DNA from: Rubrivivax albus
GTDB taxonomy: Bacteria; Pseudomonadota; Gammaproteobacteria; Burkholderiales; Burkholderiaceae_C
Reading direction: 5' to 3'
DNA: 64,000 bases
Assembly (NCBI RefSeq): GCF_004016515.1
Contig: NZ_SACT01000001.1
Coordinates: forward strand, 558,001-622,000
The translations under genes were made by a program, and so were the position numbers. This document shows positions 1 through 8,813 of the stretch, piece by piece. The notes beneath the pieces are model-generated. The model was not told the origin of the DNA. It saw only the letters and a program-made list of their open reading frames with translations, and searched no databases. The stretch's first letter is position 1. Every line of letters begins with the position of its first letter.

Positions 1-390
1 CTCCTGCGCCACCCAGGTCAGCGGCTTGCGGCCCGCGGCCAGCTGCAGCAGGTCGAAACCGTCTTCCATGCGCGTGACGATCGGCTTCTCGGCCAGTACA
101 TGCAGGTCGGTGGCCAGCACGTCACGCAGCACGGCGGCATGCGTGAAGTTGGGTGAGGCCACGATCACGGCGTCGCAGCGACCGCTGTCCAGGAGTTCGG
201 CATGCGCGTCGAACATCATGGGCGTGAAACGACATTGCCGGGCCAGCGCTTCCGCTTGGGCGCGGCTGTTCGCCTCGGGGTCGGCGATGGCAGTGACCTC
301 GGCGCCGCCGAGCGCTGCGAGGTTGAGGATGTGCTCGCGGCCCATGCTGCCGCAGCCGATGATGCCCCAGCGGATCGTTGTTGCTTCCAT
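1..390 (-). CDS. Gfo/Idh/MocA-family NAD(P)-dependent oxidoreductase, N-terminal part (cut by window edge)
   Basis: Reading the minus strand from the ATG at 388-390 gives an open frame that runs off the window start with no stop, so only the first 130 codons are present. The N-terminus has a Rossmann fold with the glycine motif WGIIGCGSMG and, further on, ASPNFTH followed by AEKPI. The EKP-type motif is the family hallmark that binds cofactor and substrate. These enzymes oxidise or reduce sugars, inositols and their derivatives in the cytoplasm. It is the last visible gene of the sugar operon that runs leftward from 7439, about 350 bp after the permease gene. It probably performs the first oxidation of the imported sugar; the substrate cannot be read from this fragment. 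Confidence 0.88.
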   Translation of the reverse strand, partial: MEATTIRWGIIGCGSMGREHILNLAALGGAEVTAIADPEANSRAQAEALARQCRFTPMMFDAHAELLDSGRCDAVIVASPNFTHAAVLRDVLATDLHVLAEKPIVTRMEDGFDLLQLAAGRKPLTWVAQE

Positions 391-740
391 TCAATGGGCC
401 CCTTTCGACCCGGAGCGGCCGTTGGACCTTTGTCCGTTTGCATTGGCGCGGGCCACGGAGGGCGGGCCTGGCCTGTCGCTCCTGTCCCCCGGCTCGCGCA
501 GGGCGCTCGCCTCCTCCTTGACCTCGCGCCAGGCCAGACCCGCCCTCCGCGGCCGGACACAGCGAAGCGGTCGGCCGGCATGCCGACTCGTCCATCTGGC
601 TGGAGTCCCCTTCCCGGAGGGGGGCTGGCGGGGAGACGTCGAACGCACTGGAGCCCCTTCCTGGAGGGGGCTCGGGGGAGCCCACGGAAAGCGGGTCGTC
701 AGGCCCAAAGGAGCCGAAGGCGAGTTTGGGTCGATGGCCG
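391..740. other. Non-coding gap between permease and oxidoreductase genes
   Basis: About 350 bp without a credible gene. Open frames crossing it are shadows with arginine- and proline-rich composition. The only structure I see is a pair of imperfect direct repeats near 600-680, each able to form a GC hairpin, listed separately. The gap is large for an otherwise tightly packed operon, so the oxidoreductase may have its own promoter or the repeat may have been inserted; no convincing -10/-35 pair is visible. Confidence 0.5.
600..680. repeat. Two imperfect ~34-bp direct repeats with internal dyads
   Basis: Copies lie at 600-635 and 648-680. Both begin CTGGAG and continue with a C-run, TTCC, GGAGG, a G-run and end near GGGGAG. 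Each contains a CCCCTTCC...GGAGGGG-type inverted repeat that could fold into a small hairpin. They resemble short dispersed palindromic intergenic repeats, but the rest of the genome is needed to show that. In the operon they could act as an mRNA-stabilising or attenuating structure. Confidence 0.5.
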
Positions 741-1586
741 TCATCCCTTGAGCCCGCCCTGTGTCAAGCCGCTCACCACCCGTTCCTGGAACACCGCGAT
801 CAGGATTGCAATCGGCACGATGGCCACCACCAGCGCGGCGGAGATCACCGGCCAGGGGAAGACGAACTCCGTCTGATAGAGCGTGATGCCCACGGGCAGC
901 GTCCGCATCGACGGGTTGGAGTTCAGCGACAAGGCGAGCAGGAACTCGTCCCAGGCGTTCACGAAGCTCAGGATGCCGGCGGTGAACACGCCGGGGGCGG
1001 CCAGCGGCACCACCACGCGCCACAGCGCGCCCAGGCGGGTGCAGCCGTCGATCATCGCGGCGTTCTCGATGTCGCGCGGGATGCTCTGGAAGAAGCTCAC
1101 CAGCACCAGCGTGCACACCGGCAGGCTCAGCACCGTGTAGGGCAGCACCAGGGCCAGGTAGGTGTTGAGCAGGCCCAGGCCGCGCATGGTCTCGAAGATG
1201 GGCACCAGCAGCGTGATCAGCGGGAACATGCTGCTGGCCACGATGGCCGTCAGGATCCACTGCCGGTGTCGCAGGTTCAGCCGCGCGATGGCGTAGGCCG
1301 CCAGCGCCGAGACGATCAGCGTGACGACGGTGGAAATGGCGGCCACCGCGGCGCTGTTGGCCAGGAACTTCAGCAGCGGCTGGTCGGTGAAGGCCGCCAC
1401 GTAGTTGTCCAGCGTGGGGTTGCGCGGGATCCAGGTGATGGGCCGCGTCACCAGTTCGGCCTCGGTCTTCAGGCTGGTGAGCAGGATCCACAGCGCCGGG
1501 AAGAAGCCATTGAGCACCACGATCGCCGCGGCGATCCAGCGCAGGCGCGGGCCGCTCCAGGGCGATGCGTAGACCGGCGACGTCAT
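741..1586 (-). CDS. Sugar ABC transporter permease, MalG/UgpE type
   Basis: A 281-residue inner-membrane permease with about six hydrophobic segments. The conserved cytoplasmic loop reads roughly EnaAmIDGCtrlgalwRVVVPLaaPG, the EAA motif that contacts the ATPase. The start is taken at the ATG at 1584-1586 (MTSPVYASPW), because the upstream extension overlaps the preceding permease gene and is not hydrophobic in the usual way. Length fits the family (about 270-300). It pairs with the permease just upstream on the same strand, and the two form the channel of the importer encoded with the binding protein at 2540-3802 and the ATPase at 3829-4893. Sugar uptake is the likely role; the exact sugar is unknown. 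Confidence 0.93.
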   Translation of the reverse strand: MTSPVYASPWSGPRLRWIAAAIVVLNGFFPALWILLTSLKTEAELVTRPITWIPRNPTLDNYVAAFTDQPLLKFLANSAAVAAISTVVTLIVSALAAYAIARLNLRHRQWILTAIVASSMFPLITLLVPIFETMRGLGLLNTYLALVLPYTVLSLPVCTLVLVSFFQSIPRDIENAAMIDGCTRLGALWRVVVPLAAPGVFTAGILSFVNAWDEFLLALSLNSNPSMRTLPVGITLYQTEFVFPWPVISAALVVAIVPIAILIAVFQERVVSGLTQGGLKG

Positions 1587-1616
1587 GGCGATGCCCTCCG
1601 CGCGACGCGCTGCGGG

Positions 1617-1648
1617 ATGAACGCTTGGGAACTGCCCGGTGCGTTCAT
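1617..1648 (-). promoter_or_regulatory. Intra-operon hairpin between the two permease genes
   Basis: ATGAACGC at 1617-1624 and GCGTTCAT at 1641-1648 are perfect inverted repeats of 8 bp around a 16-nt loop. The loop itself can pair GGG with CCC. The hairpin overlaps the stop codon of the upstream permease and precedes the next start by about 30 nt. No U-tract follows, so a processing, stability or partial-attenuation element is likelier than a terminator. The fold is seen; its function is inferred. Confidence 0.45.
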
Positions 1649-2526
1649 GCCTGGCTCGCGATGCGCTTGAGGTAGATGGCCGTGATCGCCATCGACAGCA
1701 GGAACATGAACACCGCCAGCGTGCTGCTGTAGCCAATGTCGCCGTACTCGATGCTGTTCTTGTGGATCAGCATGGCCAGCGTCTCGGTGGCGTTGCCCGG
1801 GCCGCCGCGCGTCATGGTGTACGGGATGTCGAAGGTCTGCAGCGCGGTGATGGTGCGGAAGATCAGCGCCACCACGATGGACGGCATCAGCATCGGCAGC
1901 GTGATCTCCCGGAACTGCTGCCACTGGCTGGCGCCGTCGACCTCGGCCGCCTCGTACAGCGAGTTCGGGATCATCTGCAGGCCGGCCAGCAGGATCAGCG
2001 CCATGAAGCTGCTGCTCTTCCAGATGATGGTCAGGCAGATCGCGGCTATGGCCCAGTTCGGCCGCAGCAGCCACATCGTCGGCTCCGGCTGCAGGCCGCT
2101 GAGCAGGTCGTTGACGAAGCCGTACTCGGTGTGGAAGAACCACGCGAAGATCAGGCCGGCGAAGGCCAGCGGCAGCGCCCAGGGCAGCAGCAGCGCCAGC
2201 CGCACCGGCCAGCGCCGCTTGAACGGCAGGTTGGCCAGCAGCGCCAGGCCCAGGCCCATGATCAGCGCCCCGGGCACGGTCACCAACGTGATCAGCACCG
2301 TGTTCCAGGTGGCGTTCCAGAAGTCCTTGTCCTGCAGCACCAGCGCGTAGTTCTCCAGGCCGACGAAGGGCGCGTTGCCGCCGCCTTGCAGCCGAAGGTC
2401 GAAGAAGCTGTTGAAGATCAGCTTGCCGATCGGGTAGACGACGATGAGGGCCAGCAGCGCGAACGCCGGCGCCAGCAGCAGCGCTGCCAGCAGACGGTCC
2501 GACGGGTCGCGCAGCCTGGCCAGCAT
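1645..2526 (-). CDS. Sugar ABC transporter permease, MalF/UgpA type
   Basis: A 293-residue integral membrane permease with six predicted hydrophobic helices. The EAA loop near residue 190 reads EAAEVDGASQWQQFREITLP, the typical contact site for the ATPase. The N-terminus MLARLRDPSDRLLAALLLAP has a short basic stretch before the first helix, as expected for a cytoplasmic start. It follows the binding-protein gene after only 13 bp. With the second permease it forms the heterodimeric channel of a carbohydrate-uptake family 1 (CUT1) importer. The catabolic neighbours suggest a sugar or sugar acid that feeds a non-phosphorylative pathway. Confidence 0.94.
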   Translation of the reverse strand: MLARLRDPSDRLLAALLLAPAFALLALIVVYPIGKLIFNSFFDLRLQGGGNAPFVGLENYALVLQDKDFWNATWNTVLITLVTVPGALIMGLGLALLANLPFKRRWPVRLALLLPWALPLAFAGLIFAWFFHTEYGFVNDLLSGLQPEPTMWLLRPNWAIAAICLTIIWKSSSFMALILLAGLQMIPNSLYEAAEVDGASQWQQFREITLPMLMPSIVVALIFRTITALQTFDIPYTMTRGGPGNATETLAMLIHKNSIEYGDIGYSSTLAVFMFLLSMAITAIYLKRIASQA

Positions 2527-2539
2527 CGCGGTCTCGCCC

Positions 2540-3802
2540 TCAGCGCATCACGCGGCGCAGGCGGTTCTCGATCTCGTCCACGCCTTCGGCCGGCGTTTTG
2601 GTGCGCGCCAGCACCGCGCTGGTGGTGGTGCGGATCACGTCGCTGACCTCGCCGTAGCGCTCGCTCTTGGGCCGGCTCTTGCCGGCCACCACCACGGCGG
2701 CGGCGTCCTTGAACCAGGGCACGGCCTTGACCACGTCGGCGTCGGTGTAGGTCTGCGGGTAGACCGGCATCAGCGAGCCTTGCACGGCCAGGAACTTGGC
2801 GGAGTCCGGGCTGCTCATGTAGCGCACCAGCTTGGCCGCCTCGGCCTTGCTCTTGCTGAAGGCGCTGACAGCCCACTGCCAGCCGCCGATGCAGGTGGCG
2901 CTCTTGCCGCCGGCCACCGCGGGCAGCGGCATCACGCCCACCTTGCCCTGCACGGTGCTGTCCTTGTCGCCCTGGAAGCGGTCCCAGGCGAAGCCCCAGT
3001 TGATGGCGAAGACCACCTGCCCGGCCTTGAACTCGTTGACCGTGTCGCCGGTCTTGACCTCGGCGATGTTCTTCTTCATCACGCCCTGGTCCACCAGACC
3101 CAGCCAGCCCTGCAGGCCCTTGGCGGCCGCGACCTTGTCCAGCGTCATCTTGCCGGCGGCGTCGTTGAACTCCTTGCCCTGGCTCCAGTAGGGCAGCAGG
3201 AAGGTGCAGACCGCGCCCTCGATCGGCGCACCCTGGATGCTCAGGCCCTGCAGTGCGGGGTTGCCCTCGGCGGCCATGATCTTCTTGCTGGCCGCGGCCA
3301 GTTCGTCCCAGGTCTTCGGCTCGGCGATGCCGTGCTTGGCCAGGAGGTCCTTGCGGTAGTACATGAACATGCTGTCGGCGAAGGCCGGCAGCGCGGCGAT
3401 CTTGCCGTCGACCACGTTGGCGCTGGCGTACACCGGCAGGTAGGGCGCCATCACGCTGGCCGGTTCGCCGACGTAGGCGTTCAGCGGCTCGACCCAGCCG
3501 CTACTGAAGTACTGCGCCGGGTTGACGACGTCGATCATGAAGACGTCGATGGCGCTGTCCTTGGCGTTGAGCACGGTGCTCAGGTACTGGCGCTGCAGCT
3601 CGCTGGTGGCGCCGCCTGTCTCGATCTCGATCTTCACGCCGGGGTTGGCGGCCTGGTACTTGTCGAAGAGCTGGCGCATCAGGTCGGGCCGCTGGTTCTG
3701 GCCGCCAGAGAAGACGCGCAGCGTGGTCTGCTGGGCGTGGGCGGCGCCTGCGGCCAGCAGCGCGGCGGCCGTCAGGGCTGCAAGGGTGGTGCGACGTTGC
3801 AT
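2540..3802 (-). CDS. Extracellular solute-binding protein, family 1 (sugar ABC importer)
   Basis: A 420-residue periplasmic binding protein. The start is the ATG at 3800-3802, preceded by a GGAG ribosome site. The first 22 residues form a Sec signal peptide (MQRRTTLAALTAAALLAAGAAHA) cleaved after AHA. The mature part starts TTLRVFSGGQNQRPDLMRQL, typical of maltose/glycerol-phosphate-type family 1 binding proteins, and later has an FAINWGFAWDRF segment in the substrate cleft region. It captures the sugar and delivers it to the two permeases encoded downstream. It lies between the ATPase gene (26 bp upstream) and the permease genes. The ligand is not predictable from sequence alone. Confidence 0.94.
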   Translation of the reverse strand: MQRRTTLAALTAAALLAAGAAHAQQTTLRVFSGGQNQRPDLMRQLFDKYQAANPGVKIEIETGGATSELQRQYLSTVLNAKDSAIDVFMIDVVNPAQYFSSGWVEPLNAYVGEPASVMAPYLPVYASANVVDGKIAALPAFADSMFMYYRKDLLAKHGIAEPKTWDELAAASKKIMAAEGNPALQGLSIQGAPIEGAVCTFLLPYWSQGKEFNDAAGKMTLDKVAAAKGLQGWLGLVDQGVMKKNIAEVKTGDTVNEFKAGQVVFAINWGFAWDRFQGDKDSTVQGKVGVMPLPAVAGGKSATCIGGWQWAVSAFSKSKAEAAKLVRYMSSPDSAKFLAVQGSLMPVYPQTYTDADVVKAVPWFKDAAAVVVAGKSRPKSERYGEVSDVIRTTTSAVLARTKTPAEGVDEIENRLRRVMR

Positions 3803-3828
3803 TCGGAGTCTCCTTGTGCCGGGTGTTG

Positions 3829-4893
<1,065 letters not shown>

Positions 4894-4902
4894 GGCGCGC
4901 GC

Positions 4903-5685
4903 CTAGTAGTTGCCGTGGACGCCAGGCGCGCTGTCGCGCAGCTGCTTCAGCGCGCCGGTGCAGGCGCGCATGTACAGGCCCAGGTCCGATGCCAGGCCGA
5001 CGAAGTGGTAGCCTGCCTCACGCATCTGCTGCACCTGTTCCACCTGCCCCATGACCGTGCCGATGCGGATGCCGGCCGCGCGGGCGCGCTGGGCGGCATC
5101 GTGCATCGCCGCCTGCACGTCCGGGTGGCCCACCTGGCCGGGCAGGCCCATGGTGCCGCTGAGGTCACCCGGGCCGAGAAACAGCGCGTCCACGCCGGGC
5201 ACGGCGGCGATGGCTTCCAGGTTGGCCAGCGCGGTGGGTGTCTCGATCTGCAGGATCACGCTCACCTGCGTGTTGGCGTGGCGGAAGTGGTCGGGCACGG
5301 TGCCGAACTTCGAGGCGCGGCTCATCGCCGCCATGCCGCGCACGCCCTCGGGCGGGTAGCGGGTGGCGGCCACGGCGGCAGCGGCCTCCTCGGCGTTCTG
5401 CACGAAGGGCACCAGCAGCGTGTGCGCACCGCTGTCGAGCACGCGCTTGATGGTGACCGCGTCGTTCCAGGGCACGCGCACGATGGGCAGCATCGGCGAG
5501 CCGAGGTTGGCCTGCAGCAGGCTCACCAGGCCGGCCAGGTCCAGCGGCGTGTGCTCCATGTCCAGCACCGCCCAATCGAAGCCCGCGTGGCCGGTGGCCT
5601 CGGTGACCAGCGGGCTGGCCGACATGATCCATGTCCCCAGCGGAACGGGCACGCGGTCGAAGAGGGCGTCGAAAGGCTTCGTCAT
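4903..5685 (-). CDS. HpcH/HpaI-family class II aldolase (2-keto-3-deoxy sugar acid aldolase)
   Basis: A 260-residue aldolase. Visible family residues are the LDMEHTPLD segment with the catalytic histidine, the metal-ligand glutamate in QIETPTAL and the aspartate in FLGPGDLSGTMG. Members cleave 2-keto-3-deoxy acids, for example 2-dehydro-3-deoxyglucarate, 2-keto-3-deoxyrhamnonate or 4-hydroxy-2-oxoheptanedioate, into pyruvate and an aldehyde using a divalent metal. Here its start codon overlaps the stop of the sugar-acid dehydratase (TGATG), so the two products probably act in sequence: the dehydratase makes the 2-keto-3-deoxy acid and this enzyme splits it. The exact sugar-acid substrate is uncertain. 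Confidence 0.9.
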   Translation of the reverse strand: MTKPFDALFDRVPVPLGTWIMSASPLVTEATGHAGFDWAVLDMEHTPLDLAGLVSLLQANLGSPMLPIVRVPWNDAVTIKRVLDSGAHTLLVPFVQNAEEAAAAVAATRYPPEGVRGMAAMSRASKFGTVPDHFRHANTQVSVILQIETPTALANLEAIAAVPGVDALFLGPGDLSGTMGLPGQVGHPDVQAAMHDAAQRARAAGIRIGTVMGQVEQVQQMREAGYHFVGLASDLGLYMRACTGALKQLRDSAPGVHGNY

Positions 5686-7439
5686 CAGAAGATGTCCGGT
5701 TCGGGCGTGGGTGCGGTGCCCATCAGGAAGTCGAGGTCGCAGCCTTCGTCGGCCTGCGTCACGTGCTGCTGGTACAGGCGCGTGAAGCCGCGTTCGTAGC
5801 GCGAGGCCGGCGGCACCCAGGCGGCGCGGCGGCGGGCGATTTCGGCGTCGTCCACGCAGAGCGTCAGGGTTCGGGCCTCGAGGTCCAGCGCGATCTCATC
5901 GCCGTCCTTCACCAGCGCCAGCGGGCCGCCGACGGCGCTTTCGGGGCTGACGTGCAGCACGCAGCTGCCGTAGTGGGTGCCGCTCATGCGCGCGTCGCTC
6001 AGGCGCAGAAGGTCGCGCACGCCGCGGTCCAGCAGCTTCTTGGGGATCGGCAGGTTGCCCCACTCCGGCATGCCCGGCGCGCCCACCGGGCCGCCACCGC
6101 GCAGCACCAGCACGCTGTCCTCGTCCACCGGCAGGGCCGGGTCGTGGATGCGCGCCATCATGTCGGCCGGGCCGTCGAAGACGATGGCACGGCCGCGGTG
6201 GTGGAAGTAGCGCGGGCTGGCCGCGGCAGGCTTCATCACCGCGCCGCCGGGGCAGAGGTTGCCGCGCAGCACGGCCAGCGCGCCGTTGGCGCTGACCGGG
6301 CGGTCCAGCGGGCGGATGACCTCGTCGTCCAGCACGGTGCGGCCTTCGAGGTTCCGTCCGACGCTCTGGCCAGTGACCGTCATCTCGCCCAGCGACAGCC
6401 GGTCGCTCAGACGCTGCATCAGCGCCGGCAGACCGCCGGCGTAGTGGAAGTCCTCCATCAGCCGGTCGCCGCTGGGGAACAGGTTGGCCAGCACCGGCAC
6501 CTCGCGGCCCAGGCGGTCCAGGTCGTCCAGGGAGAGCTCGACACCGGCGCGGCCGGCCATCGCGATGATGTGGATGGCGGCGTTGGTGCTGCCGCCCAGC
6601 GCCATCTGCACGGTGGCGGCGTTGAGGAAGGCGCCGCGCGTGAGGATGCGCTGCGGCGTCAGCCCCTCGCGCACCATGGCCACGATGCGCTCGCCGGCCG
6701 TGGTGGCGTTGCGCACGTGCTGGGCGTCCATCGCCGGCACAGCGGTGCTGCCGGGCAGCGCCAGGCCCAGGGCCTCGACGATGGCCGTCATCGTGCTGGC
6801 CGTGCCCATGGTGTTGCAGGTGCCGGGGCTGCGCGTCATGCGCGCCTCCAGCGCGATCCACTCGGCGGCGTCGATGCGGCCGGCCTGGTGCTCGTCCCAG
6901 AACAGCCGTGTGTGCGTGCCGGCGCCCACGGTGCGCGCCTCGCAGCCCTGCGGCGTGCGGCGCAGGTGGCGGTCGTTGAGCATCGGCCCGGCGGCGACGA
7001 AGATCGTTGGCAGCCCGGCGCTGACGGCGCCCATCACGGTGGCCGGCGTGGTCTTGTCGCAACCGGCCAGCAGCACCACGCCGTCCACCGGGTGCGAGCG
7101 CAGCAGTTCCTCCACCTCCAGCGCCAGCAGGTTGCGGTAGAGCATCGTCGTCGGCTTGACGATGACCTCGCCCAGGCTCAGCGCCGGCAGTTCGAACGGT
7201 GTGCCGCCGGCCATCAGGATGCCGCGGCGAACACTCTCCGCTCGCTCGCGCAGGTGCGCGTGGCAGGGTGAGAGCTCGCTCCAGGTGTTGACGATGGCGA
7301 TGCACGGCCGCGTCAGCACGTCCTGCCGGCGCAGGCCCTGCTGCTGCATGCGCTGGCGGTGCGCAAAGCCGCGCATGCCGGCGTCGGCGAACCAGCGCCG
7401 GCTGCGCAGCGGGGGAAAGTCCGGAGTGTCGTCCGACAT
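5685..7439 (-). CDS. IlvD/Edd-family dehydratase, probable sugar-acid dehydratase
   Basis: A 584-residue iron-sulfur dehydratase. The three cysteines expected to hold the cluster are visible in SELSPCHAHL, LLAGCDKTTPA and SPGTCNTMGTAST. The family covers dihydroxyacid, phosphogluconate, arabinonate and xylonate dehydratases. The setting (sugar importer, KDG-type aldolase, Gfo/Idh dehydrogenase) favours a sugar-acid such as arabinonate or xylonate over branched-chain amino-acid synthesis. I chose the ATG at 7437-7439 (MSDDTPDF) rather than the ATG 33 nt upstream, because the longer start adds an unconserved-looking leader. A palindromic operator covers this start codon, so a LacI-type repressor probably controls the operon here. 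Confidence 0.88.
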   Translation of the reverse strand: MSDDTPDFPPLRSRRWFADAGMRGFAHRQRMQQQGLRRQDVLTRPCIAIVNTWSELSPCHAHLRERAESVRRGILMAGGTPFELPALSLGEVIVKPTTMLYRNLLALEVEELLRSHPVDGVVLLAGCDKTTPATVMGAVSAGLPTIFVAAGPMLNDRHLRRTPQGCEARTVGAGTHTRLFWDEHQAGRIDAAEWIALEARMTRSPGTCNTMGTASTMTAIVEALGLALPGSTAVPAMDAQHVRNATTAGERIVAMVREGLTPQRILTRGAFLNAATVQMALGGSTNAAIHIIAMAGRAGVELSLDDLDRLGREVPVLANLFPSGDRLMEDFHYAGGLPALMQRLSDRLSLGEMTVTGQSVGRNLEGRTVLDDEVIRPLDRPVSANGALAVLRGNLCPGGAVMKPAAASPRYFHHRGRAIVFDGPADMMARIHDPALPVDEDSVLVLRGGGPVGAPGMPEWGNLPIPKKLLDRGVRDLLRLSDARMSGTHYGSCVLHVSPESAVGGPLALVKDGDEIALDLEARTLTLCVDDAEIARRRAAWVPPASRYERGFTRLYQQHVTQADEGCDLDFLMGTAPTPEPDIF

Positions 7440-7453
7440 GTTAGCGGTAACAT
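7438..7453. promoter_or_regulatory. GntR/LacI-family operator overlapping the dehydratase start
   Basis: ATGTTAGCGGTAACAT is a 16-bp palindrome with 7 of 8 base pairs matching around a central CG. It is nearly the established operator of the E. coli gluconate repressor GntR (a LacI-family protein): ATGTTA, four bases, TAACAT. It lies 37 bp before the GTG of the divergent LacI-family gene and covers the ATG of the first operon gene on the other strand. Binding should block the catabolic operon and could autoregulate the repressor. Palindrome seen; binding inferred. Confidence 0.78.
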
Positions 7454-7490
7454 TAGAGCAAGCCGATGACACTGCCTAGAGGACAAACCC

Positions 7491-8555
7491 GTGGCCCGTC
7501 CGCCTGCTGACGTTGCAGCGGACGGTGCTGCACCGCGACATCGCCGGGGCCATGGCCGCGCCACGCTGCGTGACGTGGCGCAGATGGCGGGCGTCACCGC
7601 GATCACCGTCTCGCGCTACCTGCGCCAGCCTGGCGTGGTGGCGCCGGAGACGGCGGCCGCCATCCGCGCCGCGTTGTCGGCCACCGGCTACGTGCCCAAC
7701 AAGCAGGCCGGCGTGCTGGCCAGCGGGCGCGGCAGCGTGGTGGCGGCCCTGGTGCCCAACCTGGCGCATTCGATCTTCGCGGAGACGCTGCAGGGCCTGT
7801 CGCGCAAGCTGGAGGCTGCGGGGCTGGAGTTGCTGGTAGCCGCGTCGGGCTACAGCGTCGAGCGCGAGGAGGCCCAGGTGCGCGCGCTGCTGGGCTGGGC
7901 GCCGCGTGCGCTGGTGATCACCGGGCGCCACCACACGCCGGGCACCCTGAAGCTGCTGCGCGAGGCCCAGGCCGGCGGCTGTACCGTGGTGGAGATGTGG
8001 GACCACCACGCCCGCAGCCGCGATGGTTTCCCTCAGGTGGGCTTCAACCACCGGGACGCCGGCCGGGAACTGGCCGAACACCTGCTGGCCCACGGACGGC
8101 GACGGCTGGTGTACGTGGACAGTGCCGTGGCCGGTGACTACCGGGCGCGCGAGCGCGGCGACGGGTTCCTGGCCGCGGCGCAGGCGGCCGGGGCCCAGGT
8201 CTGGCGGGTCGAGGCTCCGGCCGGCGAACCCATCGCGGCCGGGCGCGCCGCCCTGGTGGCACTCTGGGGCGATGCCATCCGCCGCCCCGATGCCTGTGCC
8301 TGTGCCAACGACCACCTCGGTTGCGGTGCATTGCTGGGCGCACAGGCGCTGGGGCTGCAGGTGCCGCAGGACATGGCGTTGGTGGGATTCGGCGACTTCG
8401 AACTGGCTGCGCACCTGAGCCCTGGCCTGACGACGCTGGCACCCCCACGACAGGAGATAGGCGAACGCACGGCAGACCTGGTGCTGGGGTCAGGCGGCGA
8501 GGCTTGCACACGGATCCGGGTGGCGTGCCCGCTGGTGGTTCGCGGCAGTTCCTGA
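7491..8555 (+). CDS. LacI-family transcriptional regulator of the sugar operon
   Basis: A 354-residue repressor starting at GTG 7491, with AGAGGA about 8 nt upstream as ribosome site. After a 23-residue basic leader, the helix-turn-helix reads TLRDVAQMAGVTAITVSRYL, followed by the hinge region PNKQAGVLASGRGSVVAALVPN. The C-terminal periplasmic-binding-like domain binds the inducer. It is transcribed away from the dehydratase-aldolase-ABC operon. The GntR-like operator between them makes it the obvious local regulator, with a pathway sugar acid as likely inducer. The HTH and its recognition-helix neighbourhood (TAITVSRYL) resemble GntR/IdnR-type members, consistent with the operator seen. Confidence 0.93.
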   Translation: MARPPADVAADGAAPRHRRGHGRATLRDVAQMAGVTAITVSRYLRQPGVVAPETAAAIRAALSATGYVPNKQAGVLASGRGSVVAALVPNLAHSIFAETLQGLSRKLEAAGLELLVAASGYSVEREEAQVRALLGWAPRALVITGRHHTPGTLKLLREAQAGGCTVVEMWDHHARSRDGFPQVGFNHRDAGRELAEHLLAHGRRRLVYVDSAVAGDYRARERGDGFLAAAQAAGAQVWRVEAPAGEPIAAGRAALVALWGDAIRRPDACACANDHLGCGALLGAQALGLQVPQDMALVGFGDFELAAHLSPGLTTLAPPRQEIGERTADLVLGSGGEACTRIRVACPLVVRGSS

Positions 8556-8683
8556 GCCTGGACAGGCGCGGCGCCAAAGGGTACGCCGACGCAGCGCGGA
8601 CCGGCCGTCACCTTTGGGGCCGTGCGCCTGCGCTGCAGGCGCCAACCCTCGGCACGGCGGTGGCGGACAATGTTGGCGGCCGG

Positions 8684-8800
8684 CGCCTCAAGTTGCCTCG
8701 ACGCAGGCCGATGGTCTCCGGAGGGCACCGGCGCGTGCCCCGCTGCGGCGTGGCCAACCCCGGTGCCGCGGGCGGCCTTGAGGCAACGTTGAGGCACCGT
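8684..8800. repeat. Inverted and tandem repeats upstream of the GGDEF-EAL gene
   Basis: CGCCTCAAGTTGCCTC at 8684-8699 is nearly inverted at 8780-8796 (GAGGCAACGTTGAGGCA, one extra base). The right arm is itself a tandem 11-bp repeat, TTGAGGCAACG then TTGAGGCACCG, followed by a diverged TTGATGTTCCC just before the start codon. The pattern suits a regulator binding repeated half-sites, but no known motif is recognised. The remainder of 8556-8813 shows only a 7-bp stem hairpin at 8624-8642. Confidence 0.4.
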
Positions 8801-8813
8801 TGATGTTCCCGTG

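Noticed and set aside
8624..8642. Hairpin as terminator for the LacI gene
   Set aside because: 7-bp stem is present, but no U-tract follows and it is about 70 bp from the stop codon.
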